A stretch of 64,000 nt of DNA from NCBI RefSeq assembly GCF_032854445.1, contig NC_088301.1, forward strand, positions 54,487,187 through 54,551,186, in the 5' to 3' direction. Positions 1 to 11,022 of the stretch are shown here, piece after piece. How positions within the stretch are numbered: the stretch's first letter is position 1; each line of letters opens with the position of its first letter. The translations under genes were made by a program, and so were the position numbers. Origin of the DNA: Liolophura sinensis (lineage: Eukaryota > Mollusca > Polyplacophora > Chitonida > Chitonidae). The notes under the pieces were generated by a model. It saw nothing but the letters and a program-made list of their open reading frames with translations, did no database searches and was not told the origin of the DNA.

Positions 1-27
1 TCTTTTTATTTCATGAACAGGCCTAAC

Positions 28-70
28 CCCCACCCCACCCCACCCCCACCCCCCCTCACCCCACCCCCAA
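28..70. repeat. C-rich low-complexity tract
   Basis: An almost pure C/A stretch of CCCCA-type runs. The complementary strand is G-run rich and could form quadruplex-like structures. No gene signal is seen here. Confidence 0.9.
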
Positions 71-76
71 AGTGAA

Positions 77-235
77 CGGTAAATAAATAAATAAATAATA
101 CGATAATAATAAGAATAACCTACCACCCCCTAAGTGAAACTGAAATAAATGCGCAAATAAATAAATAAATAAATAAATACATAAATAAATAAAAAAAATA
201 ATTATGATAATGATGATGATCATGACGATGATGAT
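77..235. repeat. AATA/AAT and GAT simple repeats
   Basis: Interrupted runs of AAATAAATAAAT followed by GATGATGATG. This may include the decayed A-rich tail of a SINE, since the SINEs in this window end in the same AAATAAATAAA motif, but no SINE body is seen next to it. Confidence 0.8.
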
Positions 236-390
236 AAATAATAGATAAGTTGTCTTATTAAACCGCGAATGCGTTTACTTGGCGTTCACCATATTCTACA
301 TTTATTATTGGGTAAATATGTTTATTTCTCCTTTGCCTTAAGATAGTTAAGAATCAGTTGATTTACTTTTGAGATAGATTTATTATAGCA

Positions 391-527
391 GAGGGAAAGG
401 AGATCATCTGGTGGGTTTTCCATTGATTTTCTCCCTTTGACCATTAGCTCTCTGTCACTGCAAGACCTTTGAATTGACTGAATGCGGGGAATTGCTTGAC
501 TTGGGCCGCATGTCTGCGACATTCCCT
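391..527 (+). repeat. Dispersed repeat family A, copy 1
   Basis: This copy begins with a GGGAAAGGAGAT-type segment, continues with TTTTCTCCCTTTGACCAT, and ends with TGAATGCGGGGAATTG and TCTGCGACATTCCC. The same ordered blocks recur at 841-977, 1187-1320 and 7548-7843, and partially at 5428-5494 and 5716-5772. The GGGAG..AATC block and the ATTCTCTCCCTTT block can pair, so the left half is a potential hairpin. It looks like a short non-coding mobile element (MITE-like), but its termini are not defined. The small ORFs overlapping it are by-products. Confidence 0.7.
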
Positions 528-840
528 TATTTCCGTCTACTGAGATCTGTATCATGGCAGGCGATTCCATGTACGTATAGGCCCCATATGACTTTTGTAT
601 TCCGTTTATTTCAAGCTTTTCTAAGTCCATGTTTTAAATTTCGATGTGGATCCTGCCAAAATATAGTAACAAGATCGGGTTTAGGTAAATGTTAAGGCCA
701 TGTGTTTGGGACGAGTGGATGATTTTTTATATTTCTCTGATTGCTACACCCCAGCCATCCTGATATAACCTTTACCGGTATTGGATTTATACGATTACCA
801 CGTTACCACCAGAGCCTGCTGGGCAGATCATGACACAACA

Positions 841-977
841 AAGGGATGGAAGGAGATAAAGCAGTGGGGATTTCTGTTGATTCTTTTTCTGAAATTATTA
901 GCTAACTTTCTTAATGTCTAGATTGACTGAATCCAGGGAATTGGTTAACCTGGCCAGCTGTTCTGCGACATTCCCCA
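841..977 (+). repeat. Dispersed repeat family A, copy 2
   Basis: Same block order as copy 1: AAGGGATGGAAGGAGATAA, then TTGATTCTTTTTCTG, then TGAATCCAGGGAATTGGTT, then TTCTGCGACATTCCCC. The length is nearly identical to copies 1 and 3, which argues for a discrete element rather than chance similarity. Confidence 0.7.
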
Positions 978-1186
978 TTTTGCATAAATCAAGATATACG
1001 TATTTGTGACACCATGATAGCCCTACATGGCTTCAAAAAGGCTGCTTGACTAAAATGTTTGTCAGAAACTTAGTCGTGAAAGCTGTCCAAATCGTTCTTG
1101 AAGAAGAAAAAACAACAACAAATATAATGTTTTCATCACTGGAGGGCGTGAATAACAAGGATTCGGCAGCTATATCACATGGGAGC

Positions 1187-1320
1187 GAAGGGAGGTAATC
1201 TCGCTATTTTATCACTGATTCTCTCCCTTTGACCATGAGCAAACTTTACAAGGTGGCTGCTGTGTCTAGTCTGAATTCAGGGAATGGTTTGCCTTGGATC
1301 GCTGTTTCGCAACATTCCCT
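1187..1320 (+). repeat. Dispersed repeat family A, copy 3
   Basis: This copy has GAAGGGAGGTAATC, then GATTCTCTCCCTTTGACCAT, then CTGAATTCAGGGAATGG, then TTTCGCAACATTCCC. The GGGAGGTAATC / GATTCTCTCCC pair makes a hairpin-like left half. It is the third copy within 1.3 kb. Confidence 0.7.
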
Positions 1321-1329
1321 CATTTCCGC

Positions 1330-3920
1330 TAATTTATCTGTATGACAGATCTGACATTATTTAGGCCATATTTCGCGCTGAAGTCAGTTAAATGTTCCCA
1401 TTTGCTAATTTTGAATTTAGTTAATGATTCCCTCAGTTCAGGACACAAGTACGGCAAAGTATGGGTCTAGGCTTATACAGAGAGCTGTAAGTTGTCAGTT
1501 TAAACTACATTTCACGACTTAGATCCACAGCATTTGTCCATTGACTTAAGTTTTACCCTTTCTTTTTACAAAACCTGTGAATATGGAAGGAAAATTAGTG
1601 CCTCTGTGTACAATTGACACACTAATAGTTTTATAGTTGGGTTAAGAAGGATACCAAGCTCTCCGCCTACATAGACAGTATTAAAACCGAAATTCGACAT
1701 TTGTGATTTTAAAAGGGTTATTTAATATTTATTATAACTGTGATCTCCAACATTACGTATATACATGTATAGGGCCTACATATTTGTCGGAATTTTATGT
1801 CCTGTTAGTGGCTATCGAGTTTCATCAGGGCACACAGCAGATATTTCATTTGGCGATGATATGAGTCAGAATTCGATGTCACGTAGGCCTGTACACCCTG
1901 CCTCCATGAAACTGAGCCGACCCCAGCGGCAGATGGAATGCTGGAAACACGCTGACCCATTTCGCCGTACTGTGACGTTCCCCGGATTCCGTGTAGCCAG
2001 ACATAATGACCACTTACAATTGATAGGCCTAAGTCTCACGTTGTGATGGCTGTGTCGTGCTTTACAGGTTAATAGGAGGCATTCGTCTGCAATGTTGGTG
2101 TAACGTTTAATGGGCATATGAGAAGTGTTAAGAAATGGTACATATTATATATGTACATATGTTCAGCATTAAATGTAAAAAATTATAAAAGTCTTTCCTT
2201 GTATTTCAATCCTGTTTTCAAAGTTTTACGCCGCAAATACATGCGTACCTTATAGACTCATCACGCTGTATACAGATCTAAATCAATGAGCCATCTATAT
2301 AAGAGTAGTAAAGCATTGTATTATAATTGATTCAGCCTTATATTCTATAGCAATAAAATCAGTTGTAGATGAAGAAGTTAATAAAAACCAATGAATCATG
2401 TATTCAGCCATAAGAGAGAGTAGTAAATCATAGATTCAGTTTTATAGAATAAGAATTAATTTAGCAAATGTCAGAATTATTATAGTAAAGAAAAATATTA
2501 TTAAAATGTTTCAAATTAACATCACAAGAGTTATTCTCTTCTTACCCTTAAATCAAGAGTCTACTTGTGGTAATTGAGTAGCATGTGCTTAATTGCCACT
2601 GTATATGATTGTAGGCCTATAATATATCTAATGCCGACTATACGCTTATATACATGTATAACATATACAACCGACATGATTACCTACATAATGAAATATA
2701 CGAGGTACCGATGAAATACCATGATTGTACTTTTACTTTCTTTTACTATATTATTTTATCAATATGCTGAAGCTTTCTTCAAATTCAAATAACAATTTCC
2801 CGTTCCAGTACGTGCTGACAGGATTTCCTAGTCACTAGAAATAATCGTTTAAAGTGTATGCACTCCCGGCTTTCACTGTTTGTGGGGCGTTGGTGACAAT
2901 AAGTGGACCACCCTTGTTTGGTCGTGCAGGGTTCACGTAACTGCCGTTGACCCCCGTGTCTAGCTTCCACTAATATCCACCGTGCGGGAAAGTTCGTCAT
3001 GCATGAAGGAACTTGCCAAAGGTCGATGTATGGATTGCAAATTCTTGAGCGTGTTAAGCCTCAATCAAATGTTAATGCCCTACAACTTCCATACACTCTG
3101 TGGGTAACTACATGTGTAGGCCTAGTCTATAAAAGCAATCGTGTACAAAACCTACACAAGATGTGTATACCACATGAACACATTAATTGTAACAAATTTG
3201 CCCCTGAATATTAATGTACGCCTACTTATACACTTTTAATGTGTCCCAAATTGTGTACTTGTGATACACATCCTGTGTACGTCGCGGGCTACTCAAACTC
3301 GCACGTGTTTACAAGACGGTACACATTGGCTTTTCCAGAAGAGACTTATGTTCACCAAACGTTCTACACTGTCGACCTATGAATGGATATTATTGCTGGC
3401 GATGGTGTCATCAAATGTTTGAAGGCAGTTGGCCTTTATCATAAAATATGACTTTTTCTTATACACCTCTAGGCCCTATATTCACGGTATACTGGATCAT
3501 ATATATCTACATATACTTCTCTCGATTATATATATTATATATATAACTTGGTTTTCCTTTACTTGACATTTATGTTTTTGTTTTGTTTTGTTTGTTGGTT
3601 TTTTTTTGTCTGCGCATGGACATGTTTATTTGATGTTTTGATCATGACATCGATTTGATGTCTCCTGGTTTGGAACATGTTCTTGCCTGGATGTGGCTGC
3701 AATATTTCCAGTGAATGGTATCCCAAGTATGCACTCAGACGCATTTCTTCTGAGATGGCATGAACTGTTTTCAACAAGCCGATGCCTTATTCTATCCCTC
3801 ACTCGATATGGAGTCCTATATACGCCTATATTTATGTTAATCGGCTCAGCACCCCCACCTCAACCAGTGAATATTTGTAGTCTATTGCGAAGGCTTTTCT
3901 CTCGTGCGGATTACTTCTTG
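1330..3920. other. No gene recognised
   Basis: AT-rich sequence. A locally GC-richer patch at about 1850-2050 carries short overlapping ORFs on both strands, but no domain, splice signal or homology was recognised. Three TAGGCCTA palindromes fall here (2024, 2612, 3117). Confidence 0.5.
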
Positions 3921-3925
3921 GGTAT

Positions 3926-3960
3926 ATGGCGCTAAGCACCAATCAAATAAATAAACAAAT
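3926..3960 (+). repeat. SINE 3' tail remnant
   Basis: GGCGCTAAGCACCAATC followed by AAATAAATAAAC resembles the terminal GGCGTAAAACACCAATC-AAATAAATAAA of the better preserved SINEs at 6724 and 25,803. The body upstream is too diverged to align by eye. Confidence 0.55.
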
Positions 3961-3998
3961 GAATGCATTTAAGACATGAACGTCTCTCCCTTTGTCCA

Positions 3999-4114
3999 GC
4001 ACATGCTGGCTTCTTCTCCGGCCGTACGTGAGAAGATCTAACAGCTAGCCTACCTTCGGATGGTCATGGGTTTCCCCCAAGGTACGGCGTAAAACACCAA
4101 TCAAATAAATAAAT
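3999..4114 (+). repeat. 5'-truncated, internally deleted SINE with target-site duplication
   Basis: Contains the conserved block GCTGGCTTCTTCTCCGGCC, a shortened centre, and the 3' end TACGGCGTAAAACACCAATC plus an AAATAAATAAA tail. It is flanked by near-identical 15-bp direct repeats at 3984-3998 (CTCTCCCTTTGTCCA) and 4115-4129 (CTCTTCCTTTGACCA). The flank is the CTCTCCCTTTGACCA core of repeat family A, so this SINE inserted into an older family A copy. Confidence 0.8.
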
Positions 4115-4303
4115 CTCTTCCTTTGACCATGAGGGAGTCCAACAGGGCGGCCTGCTGCCACCAGTGTTTTTCTCTGTTTTTGTTTTTTGAAATTTGATCT
4201 CCACTACTCGAATTTCTTTGTTGTTTTATTTCCCTTGGGTATGTGTTCTCTGTACCAGAAAAGGATATTTCAATTTCCCATATAGGCCTGCATCGAGCTT
4301 AGG

Positions 4304-4444
4304 CTATACAAAGTGTCTCAGAAATTGTGCACTATCCAGGTTGAGGTTGAATGCTTGAGCTACAGAGCGGTGTGTTGCCCCTTCTCTTCCAAACATAAAA
4401 AAAAATAATTCAACTCTTTCTTGATCTGTTAGTTTATTAGCCAT
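4304..4444 (-). pseudogene. Fossil transposase-like helix-turn-helix N-terminus
   Basis: The minus-strand reading from an ATG at 4442-4444 gives MANKLTDQERVELFFFM, then GREGATHRSVAQAFN, then loses similarity and stops at about 4304. LT-x-E-R-VEL followed by G-x-x-x-x-R-x-V-A-x-x-FN is the pattern of the N-terminal helix-turn-helix found in many Tc1/mariner-related transposases and in proteins annotated with the DUF4817 domain. I infer a dead fragment, because no DDE-type catalytic part follows. The assignment rests on motif memory alone. Confidence 0.45.
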
Positions 4445-5098
4445 AATTAACTCTGAAAGAGAGAACAAATTTAAAATTAGTATCAAATCTGAAACACACA
4501 TAAAAAAGGAAAATCAGGATGGTGCTCGACTTCTAAGACAGCCTGTACATTGATATGCCTATAGTCGTTTATAGCCTGTTCCTCGTCCACTTCAAAGTTT
4601 GTTAAACTTTTGTTATTTGTGAAGATGTAATATCCAGTTGAAATTGTTGAGATGTCATGCAAACTGGCTTTATAATGGCTACATGAGGAGCAAGTCTTCC
4701 AAACTGTAGGCATATGGAGCGCATGCATGTTTGATAAGCTCCTTCGAGAGCATAGGCTTTATACACGAACATACAGAGGCCTACTAGAAACATGCTGATC
4801 ATATATGTACATAAACATTTCCAGTCATGATTTTCCATGATTTGTAAGTATATTATCATACAATGCCGTGGGTACTAACCCATACATATTGTTCGATGTG
4901 TAGGCCTAACACTGTATTTATTTATCTGGTTATGCATGATTGTCTCCCTTGTACACCGGCACGCATGCACATTTGGTGAGGTTTATTTACAAAACTCTCG
5001 ACCAAAGTAATTACACAGCTAAAATGAAAACGTTGAAAGCATGAATAATATTCTGTAACAGTGAAATAATGATTATGTATTTATTGTTATAGATACAG

Positions 5099-5230
5099 GG
5101 GCCTTCGTGGCCGAGGAGGTTAGCACACCAGCACCGCACAATGACCCAGGAACCTCTGCCCGTTTTCCTCCAGCCGCCGTCATGTAAATGAAATATCCTT
5201 GAGTACGGCGTAAAACACCAATTAAGTAAG
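5099..5230 (+). repeat. Internally deleted tRNA-derived SINE
   Basis: Starts with the tRNA-like head GCCTTCGTGGCCGAGGAGG, continues to GACCCAGGAACCTCT, then jumps to TTTTCCTCCAGCCGCCGTC and the normal 3' end GAGTACGGCGTAAAACACC. Relative to the copy at 62,847, the B-box half of the head and much of the conserved central block are missing. Confidence 0.8.
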
Positions 5231-5427
5231 AATGTAAAAAAAAAAATAATTTTTTTGAAGTTAAAAATATTGTCTGTGTTTGTACGGCAAATGGCTATAG
5301 GCCTATGCATGACATTTGAAGACTTTTGCCAGTAGGGCCGAGTAGATTGGCCTTTCATGAGTATGGAGTTCGGGGATCAGGATTGCTCAGTCGTTCATGA
5401 AGCAGGAATCCTGATAACAGAATAGAA

Positions 5428-5494
5428 GGGCAGTGCGTGAGGATGGAATCCGGGGAACCGGATGGCTTCGGTCACTATTCTGCGACATTCCGTG
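5428..5494 (+). repeat. Repeat family A, partial copy (right half)
   Basis: GGATGGAATCCGGGGAACCGG followed by CTATTCTGCGACATTCC matches the right half of family A. A second partial copy at 5716-5772 (GGATGGAATCCTGGGAACAGG ... GTTCTGCGACAT) lies 290 bp downstream. The left, hairpin-forming half is absent from both. Confidence 0.6.
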
Positions 5495-5990
5495 GATTAG
5501 TCACTCCCCCTTTACCCACCCGGAGGGGTTGCCCGTGCAAATTGAACTCTGGGCCAGATTTCACGAAACTTTTTATAAATTCACTAAATTTCTTAAGTCG
5601 GCAGTTTTTTGGCCTTTATCCATAAGTCCAAAGTGAAAAAAAAGTCAAGTACTATGTAAATGTTTTGTGTAAGGAGAAGAAAAAATACACAATATAGACG
5701 TTCACTAGAATCTCATTACACGGATGGAATCCTGGGAACAGGTTGGCCTCGTCACTGTTCTGCGACATATTCTCTGGATTCCATATGTCAGTCCCTTGCC
5801 TTATATGTTCACGTGTACCTTATAGGTGCAGGACGTCCCATGTAATGCCAAAGATGTTGAAAATGCGGAAAGAAGCAGATCAGCACCGAAATGACTGCTT
5901 TAAAGACATGCATTTATATTCAGAGGGGCCTTATACGACATCAACACATTACTCGCGCATCGAGAATTACCGCTGAGATTTGTTTTTTTT

Positions 5991-6023
5991 TGGGGGGGGG
6001 GGAGGGAGAGGTTTTGGGGGGGG
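5991..6023. repeat. T/G homopolymer tract
   Basis: A T run passes into a long G run, GGGAGGGAG and GGGGGGG. It is quadruplex-prone on the plus strand and a likely place for assembly length errors. Confidence 0.85.
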
Positions 6024-6723
6024 AAGTGGACTTCTGGGATTTCGCTGACCTCTAGAATATTTCACTCATATGATATGGCGTTTATAAGTCGGACCTTTAT
6101 AGTTGGGAAGAAGGACCCTATGTATATATACGATCGTGTTTTCTCTATAAATGTAAATATTGTAGCAGGGTTGGAATACCATGACCTCATCCAATGGTAA
6201 AGCCTGGCTGTCGCATGCATCTTTGGGACGCTCATGCAAGAAGCGGAAGTTGTTATTAAGCCGCAAGACCAAGGCCTTAATTTGATCTTGTTTATTACTA
6301 TTTATGTGTGGTTAAAATTCAAAACGTACTTAACTGAGAAAGATCCTGTCTTTTATCAGTAAATAACAGGAGCGTCAACCAGTCCAAGTAAATTAAGTCC
6401 ATCGTAAAATGATCGAAAACCTAAACTGAACCGTGTCAGTTTGTGATAATAAATTAGTTTTGTCAGCATGGAAGTTTGTCTTGTGGCTGACGAATTTGTC
6501 AGTGCTTCACTCCGCGCAGTCACCTTGGTTTCTTGTAGACAATGTAGCCTATATAGCATATCATGTTGCCGTCCGTCGGCATTTTGCCATCTCCTTATAT
6601 TATAACAATATAAATGAAAGAGATAACAGATGCGCTTAAGAGCCAGTTCGAGAGGGTATTTTTAACCGACGTTATGAGGACAAACGTTCGGAACATAATA
6701 CAATATAATGATATTACCAGCTT

Positions 6724-6947
6724 ATGACCCAGGAGCCTCTCAACCATGCGATCGCTGTGAGTTCAAGTCCTGCTCATACTGGCTTCCTCTCCGGCCGTAC
6801 GTGGGAAGGTCTGCCAACAACCTGCGGATGGTCATAAGTTTCCCTTGGCTCTGCCCGGTTTCTTCCCACCATAATGCTGGCCGCCGTCGTATAAGTGAAA
6901 TATTCTTGAATACGGCGTAAAAAACCAATCAAATAAATAAATAAATA
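6724..6947 (+). repeat. 5'-truncated SINE with target-site duplication
   Basis: Runs from GACCCAGGAGCCTCT through the B-box-like GTTCAAGTC, GCTTCCTCTCCGGCCGTACG, the conserved CCACCATAATGCTGGCCGCC block and GAATACGGCGTAAAAAACC to an (AAAT)n tail. Direct repeats flank it: ATTACCAGCTT at 6713-6723 and ATTACCAACTT at 6948-6958 (10 of 11 identical). The head upstream of GACCCAGG is missing even though the duplication abuts the truncation, so the copy was truncated at insertion, as expected from LINE-driven target-primed reverse transcription. Confidence 0.9.
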
Positions 6948-7547
6948 ATTACCAACTTCATGTATTGTGTATAGTAAAGTTATGAACATTTTGTCATTAT
7001 AATTTCATATATTATTTAATATACCCCATTGTATGACATCTTTATATGCAGTAAGTAAAAGTAATACGCAATTGTAACGTACATAATGTGATTATAGTCT
7101 ACATCATACAGTTCTAATCACACGAATATGAGGTTATATAGATGAACTCTCTGTATTTCTGTTCAGTTTTATTGTTATCATTTACGTTTTACACTCGTCC
7201 CTAAGTTGCCATTTTATTATGGTAAAATGTGAATCGATGAATATACGTACGTCATTAGTCCAGATGACCGTCATATAGTTCACCTTGCGTTCAACCATGG
7301 CAGAATATACTTAAAATGATAATTTTGTACGATCAACTTAATTCGTACTTTCTCTTCATGTGTAGTGGCTTACTTATGTAAGAACAATAATATCGCTAGC
7401 GTCTGCATGTAGATATATTATAAATGAAATATAAACTATGGTCTAACCGGTATATGTGACAGCAGTGATGACATCTAGTGATTCCATAGGACAAATAATC
7501 CCATGAAGATCGATCATTAATTTGTGCTATTACTGTGGCAATGTAAC

Positions 7548-7843
7548 GAAGGGAGAGAATTCACGAAGTGTTCATTTATTCTCTCCCTTTGACCATGGAA
7601 CTTCCACAACTGGCTATATGTCGCTGCTTGTTAAAAATAGCGCAAATTTACCATGCACATCATGTATGTACAGATGTAAAAGTGAGTGCTTTTATTTCTG
7701 CCTACATACAAGCCTGTATATATTTACAATTCTCTATGCATTTGCTGAACCTTTGCTTTGATCTGTCTAAAAATTATTCACTCGAGTCAATCGGACGGAT
7801 TCCAGGGAAAATATTAACCAGAGTACCAGATCTGCGACATTCA
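7548..7843 (+). repeat. Repeat family A, expanded copy
   Basis: GAAGGGAGAGAATTC and ATTCTCTCCCTTTGACCAT form an inverted pair about 30 bp apart. The right-half blocks GGACGGATTCCAGGGAAA and ATCTGCGACATTC appear about 200 bp later instead of about 50 bp, so extra sequence has been gained in the middle. Confidence 0.6.
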
Positions 7844-8029
7844 CCAGAATCCGAGACGCCATGGCCATGACAGTAGTCATGAGCTATACTAAGGCGATGA
7901 ATAATCCATTACCATGACCTATTTCTGTCTCACTGGCTGCACCGTCAGTGAGAAGTGGGACTGAACAGATTAATAAACTGTGTCATGATGTAAAACCTAT
8001 GAATGAATATCTTATGTACTTGACTGGTA

Positions 8030-8100
8030 AATAAGAATATTCACTAACCGATATACTACGGCGGCCAGCATTATGGAGGGAGGACACCGGGCAGAGCACT
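8030..8100 (-). repeat. SINE fragment, antisense
   Basis: Read on the minus strand this contains GTGCTCTGCCCGGTGTCCTCC, CCATAATGCTGGCCGCCG and a diverged AATATTC end, which matches the central conserved domain of the window's SINEs. Confidence 0.75.
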
Positions 8101-8587
8101 TTAATGGACATGGAATTAATTAATGGGCGTAATAAAATGAAATACTCAGAATATAAAAATCGGACGTATTTATGTGAAGATGGAATGTGTGTACTAAAAC
8201 AATTCAGTATACAGGCCAAACTTGCGGAGGAAATAAAGGGGACATGGAAATCTATATAACGCTGATCGAAACACCTTGTCCCAGTTATACAATGAACTGA
8301 CTAAACTGTATTTCCCTGTTCTTTTGTCGGATATGTTCCTATAGAATTACACCCCACCCTTCCTCTTCTCCAACTTGCCTGTGATGTCCAGTCGTATGTT
8401 GGTCCTGGGACCAACAAGTAGTCATCATTATTATTGTGAAATTCTGTGGCTCCCGCCATATTCTTAAATAAAATGCAGGTAATGAGCGAAACACAGTGCT
8501 GGGGACTTAGCTTAATGGTTAGCTTTGTTCATAGCATAAAGCCTGCAGAAAACGTGTTGAAGCTGTAGACCCCATACATCCAGGCTA

Positions 8588-8608
8588 CGTGTGTGTGTGT
8601 GTGTGTGT
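8588..8608. repeat. (GT)n microsatellite
   Basis: About ten GT dinucleotides in a row. This is a potentially polymorphic marker locus. Confidence 0.95.
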
Positions 8609-8649
8609 CTACTGTGGCTACTATATACAGCCTTAGCTTTCAGGCGTAC

Positions 8650-9450
8650 AGAAGGGTTACTTTTATTCGCGTAGGGTATTGGAACTTTAGAGGAAATCTT
8701 TATATCTTTGTTTACAACACTGACCAACACTGCTTTAGTCCGGGTGTGGGCTAAATGATGGAGTGATCAAATGGATGGTTTGTAAAATGGTTCATGGTCT
8801 CAAACATGTACACGAATTTCATTACTATTTTGCATAGTTTTGTGTATTACATGTTTGTTGAATAAAATATACATACAGAACATGTTTATTTTGTGTTTAT
8901 TCCCAATTTACCTACTTGTGGCAGATGTTTAAATTAAAGTTTTATTTCTACTTTAATTATTTTTTTAACTTACCCTCAATGCACGACACGATTTTTCTTG
9001 ACCATCAATTTCGTAATTTAAGACTTAGTTTAAATTTTAAATAAATTATGTCAACTTCATAATTTTAGGTGTTGTTTTCGGCATTATAAATGTTAAACTT
9101 CGTTTTAATCTAACATTGTGTTATAACCTGTATATCTACAGATAGTTTAACATGTATCATTTAACATGTGTCATTTAAAGCGCAGAAATGCTATCTGCAT
9201 TTGAAGACAGTAAGAGTTTATCTGTGATAGATTCTTACTCTTATATGTAAATTGAACAAAAATATGAACGCAATACCTAATATTTTGATAAAATTAACTG
9301 CGTTATCAAATTCCTTTCAATGCCGTCTTTCAGGGGGACGTAAAATGGACGCTTAACAGTACTTTTCCATAAATGATGGAAACGGACAACCCATGGTAAC
9401 GCTGACGCTGGTTAGGAAACAGGGGTGGGATCAGCTGTGGAAATTCCACA
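8650..9450. other. No gene recognised
   Basis: AT-rich sequence with no feature recognised, up to the transposase fossil. Confidence 0.5.
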
Positions 9451-9452
9451 AT

Positions 9453-9805
9453 TCAGTACTGAATATGTTCACCGCTTGCCTGCTGCACTGCTACACAACG
9501 TCGACGCATAGGCCTCATCGAGGTCGAGGTCGATAGTCGAGGACATCCCACGGGTTCGTTTGAGGACAGATCAGGTGAATACGCTGGCCAATCGAGCACT
9601 ACGACGTTTTCGGCCTACAATGCTCTGCATACAGTAGCAACATGGGTACAGGCATTTCGTGCTGAAATGTTATCCCTGGGACAAATGGGACGACTATTAG
9701 CCGCAGGGTTTCATCACCGTATCTTACCGCATTATAGTTACCGTCGATGAAATGAAGTTGAGTGGCCAGGACTTTTCCCCGCCCGCACAAGTACCCCACA
9801 CGATA
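9453..9805 (-). pseudogene. Tc1-like (DDE) transposase fossil, C-terminal part
   Basis: In minus-strand order the readings give GRGKVLATQLHFIDGN, NAVRYGDETLRLIVVPF, a damaged stretch where the second catalytic D is normally found, then WPAYSPDLS and, after another break, MRRRCVAVQQASGEHIQY before a stop at 9453-9455. HFIDGN..RY.DE.L..IVVPF and WPAYSPDLSP.E..WD are hallmark C-terminal segments of Tc1-like transposases. The pieces lie in more than one frame, the segment between the last catalytic motif and MRRRC is shortened, and the N-terminal DNA-binding half is absent. No terminal inverted repeats were identified. The copy is inactive. Confidence 0.85.
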
Positions 9806-9809
9806 TGTT

Positions 9810-10950
9810 CTTCAGTAATTATACTTAATATTCAAATCAGTTTTACTTGGTTTTCTGGATGAAAAAATTACACCTCACTGCCACACCAAAGTGGGACGAT
9901 TTCGTATTTAGTTTCAAAGGGTCCTTTGCTCTGAAGTTGTGTTGTTAATGAATTTAGCAACAGAGACTTGTATCGGGGAGGTTGTAGTAGATAATCCATA
10001 TACAACTGAGGCAGTAGGCCTACACGGGTTTTTGCTGGACTCTGCCTGTACACTATTGTCAAAGAGACTGCAACTTTATAATATTGCGGAAGATAGACTA
10101 ACCATGTCAAGCACGGAGACAATGCCCAATAAACTAGCCTTCAAAAAGAAAACCTTTGTACTTAATAATTTTTTTATACTATTGCGAGCCAGTTTAAACC
10201 AACCTTATATTATACAGTCTTATAGAACATGCGATAATTTAGGACACTCCGTTATAGGCCTACACTGTATTAAAGTTTAACGTGACTTAACCCAGAAACC
10301 CAAACTTATAACACATATACTCGTATATTTACTGTAGCCTACACTTGTATATTTCTAATGACGCTAGCCTTGGCTTCCGTCCAAGCCCCCAAAGCAAAAC
10401 AACTTGTATCTATCGTAGTTTATGATGCAGTGAATCATAACACATGCAGTGAACCATTACATCAGCGTGTCAATAATAAAATGTGCCTGACTGATCAACC
10501 TATGTTCTTCACTATATACAGCTGAGTATATCTACACTATATACGACATCTGACATTTCCTTGACAACCCTTATACAGGTAATGATGTTTTTCTACATAA
10601 CATGGACGTTAGACACGGACGGAGACAGGCTTAACTTATCAGTGTATCAGTACATGAGACACATGTAAGCTTTATGCTAGTGAATATCCTACCTCACTGT
10701 GGGCCAAGAATAAAACATTAATGAAACATATTTTAGAAAAAAACATTATTGTGTAATAAACTTAGAAACATAGCATTTGCATAACTTAAAAGATAACAAT
10801 TAAATAGGAATAGCACATTTAAAAAATAATATGCATGTAATTGCAACACAAATAACTTTTGTTACGCAAACGAACGTGAGGAACCTAACCTGAGGCAATT
10901 TTGTGAGAACGTACATAATTTCTGTGATTCTGGCTGTTCATATGTTTTAT
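9810..10950. other. No gene recognised
   Basis: Short overlapping ORFs on both strands around 9870-10,280 have no recognisable domain. Two TAGGCCTA palindromes fall at 10,015 and 10,255. Confidence 0.5.
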
Positions 10951-10960
10951 TATGGCGGCT

Positions 10961-11022
10961 CTTGTATATAAGGTCTCTCGTCTTGTATATAAGGTCTCTC
11001 GTCTTGTATATAAGGTCTCTCG
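10961..11022 (+). repeat. Three 21-bp tandem units with TATATAAGG cores
   Basis: CTTGTATATAAGGTCTCTCG repeats three times without change (unit 21 bp including a final T). Each unit carries TATATAAGG, a good TATA-box match in plus orientation. No plus-strand gene was recognised downstream and the neighbouring BTB gene runs the other way, so a promoter role is only a possibility. Confidence 0.9.

Noticed and set aside
322-630. Minus-strand ORF of 102 codons
   Set aside because: It overlaps repeat family A copy 1, and its sequence is explained by the repeat.
1765-2117. Overlapping ORFs of 93 and 83 codons on opposite strands
   Set aside because: No domain, splice signals or conservation could be seen; a locally GC-richer patch makes longer chance frames.
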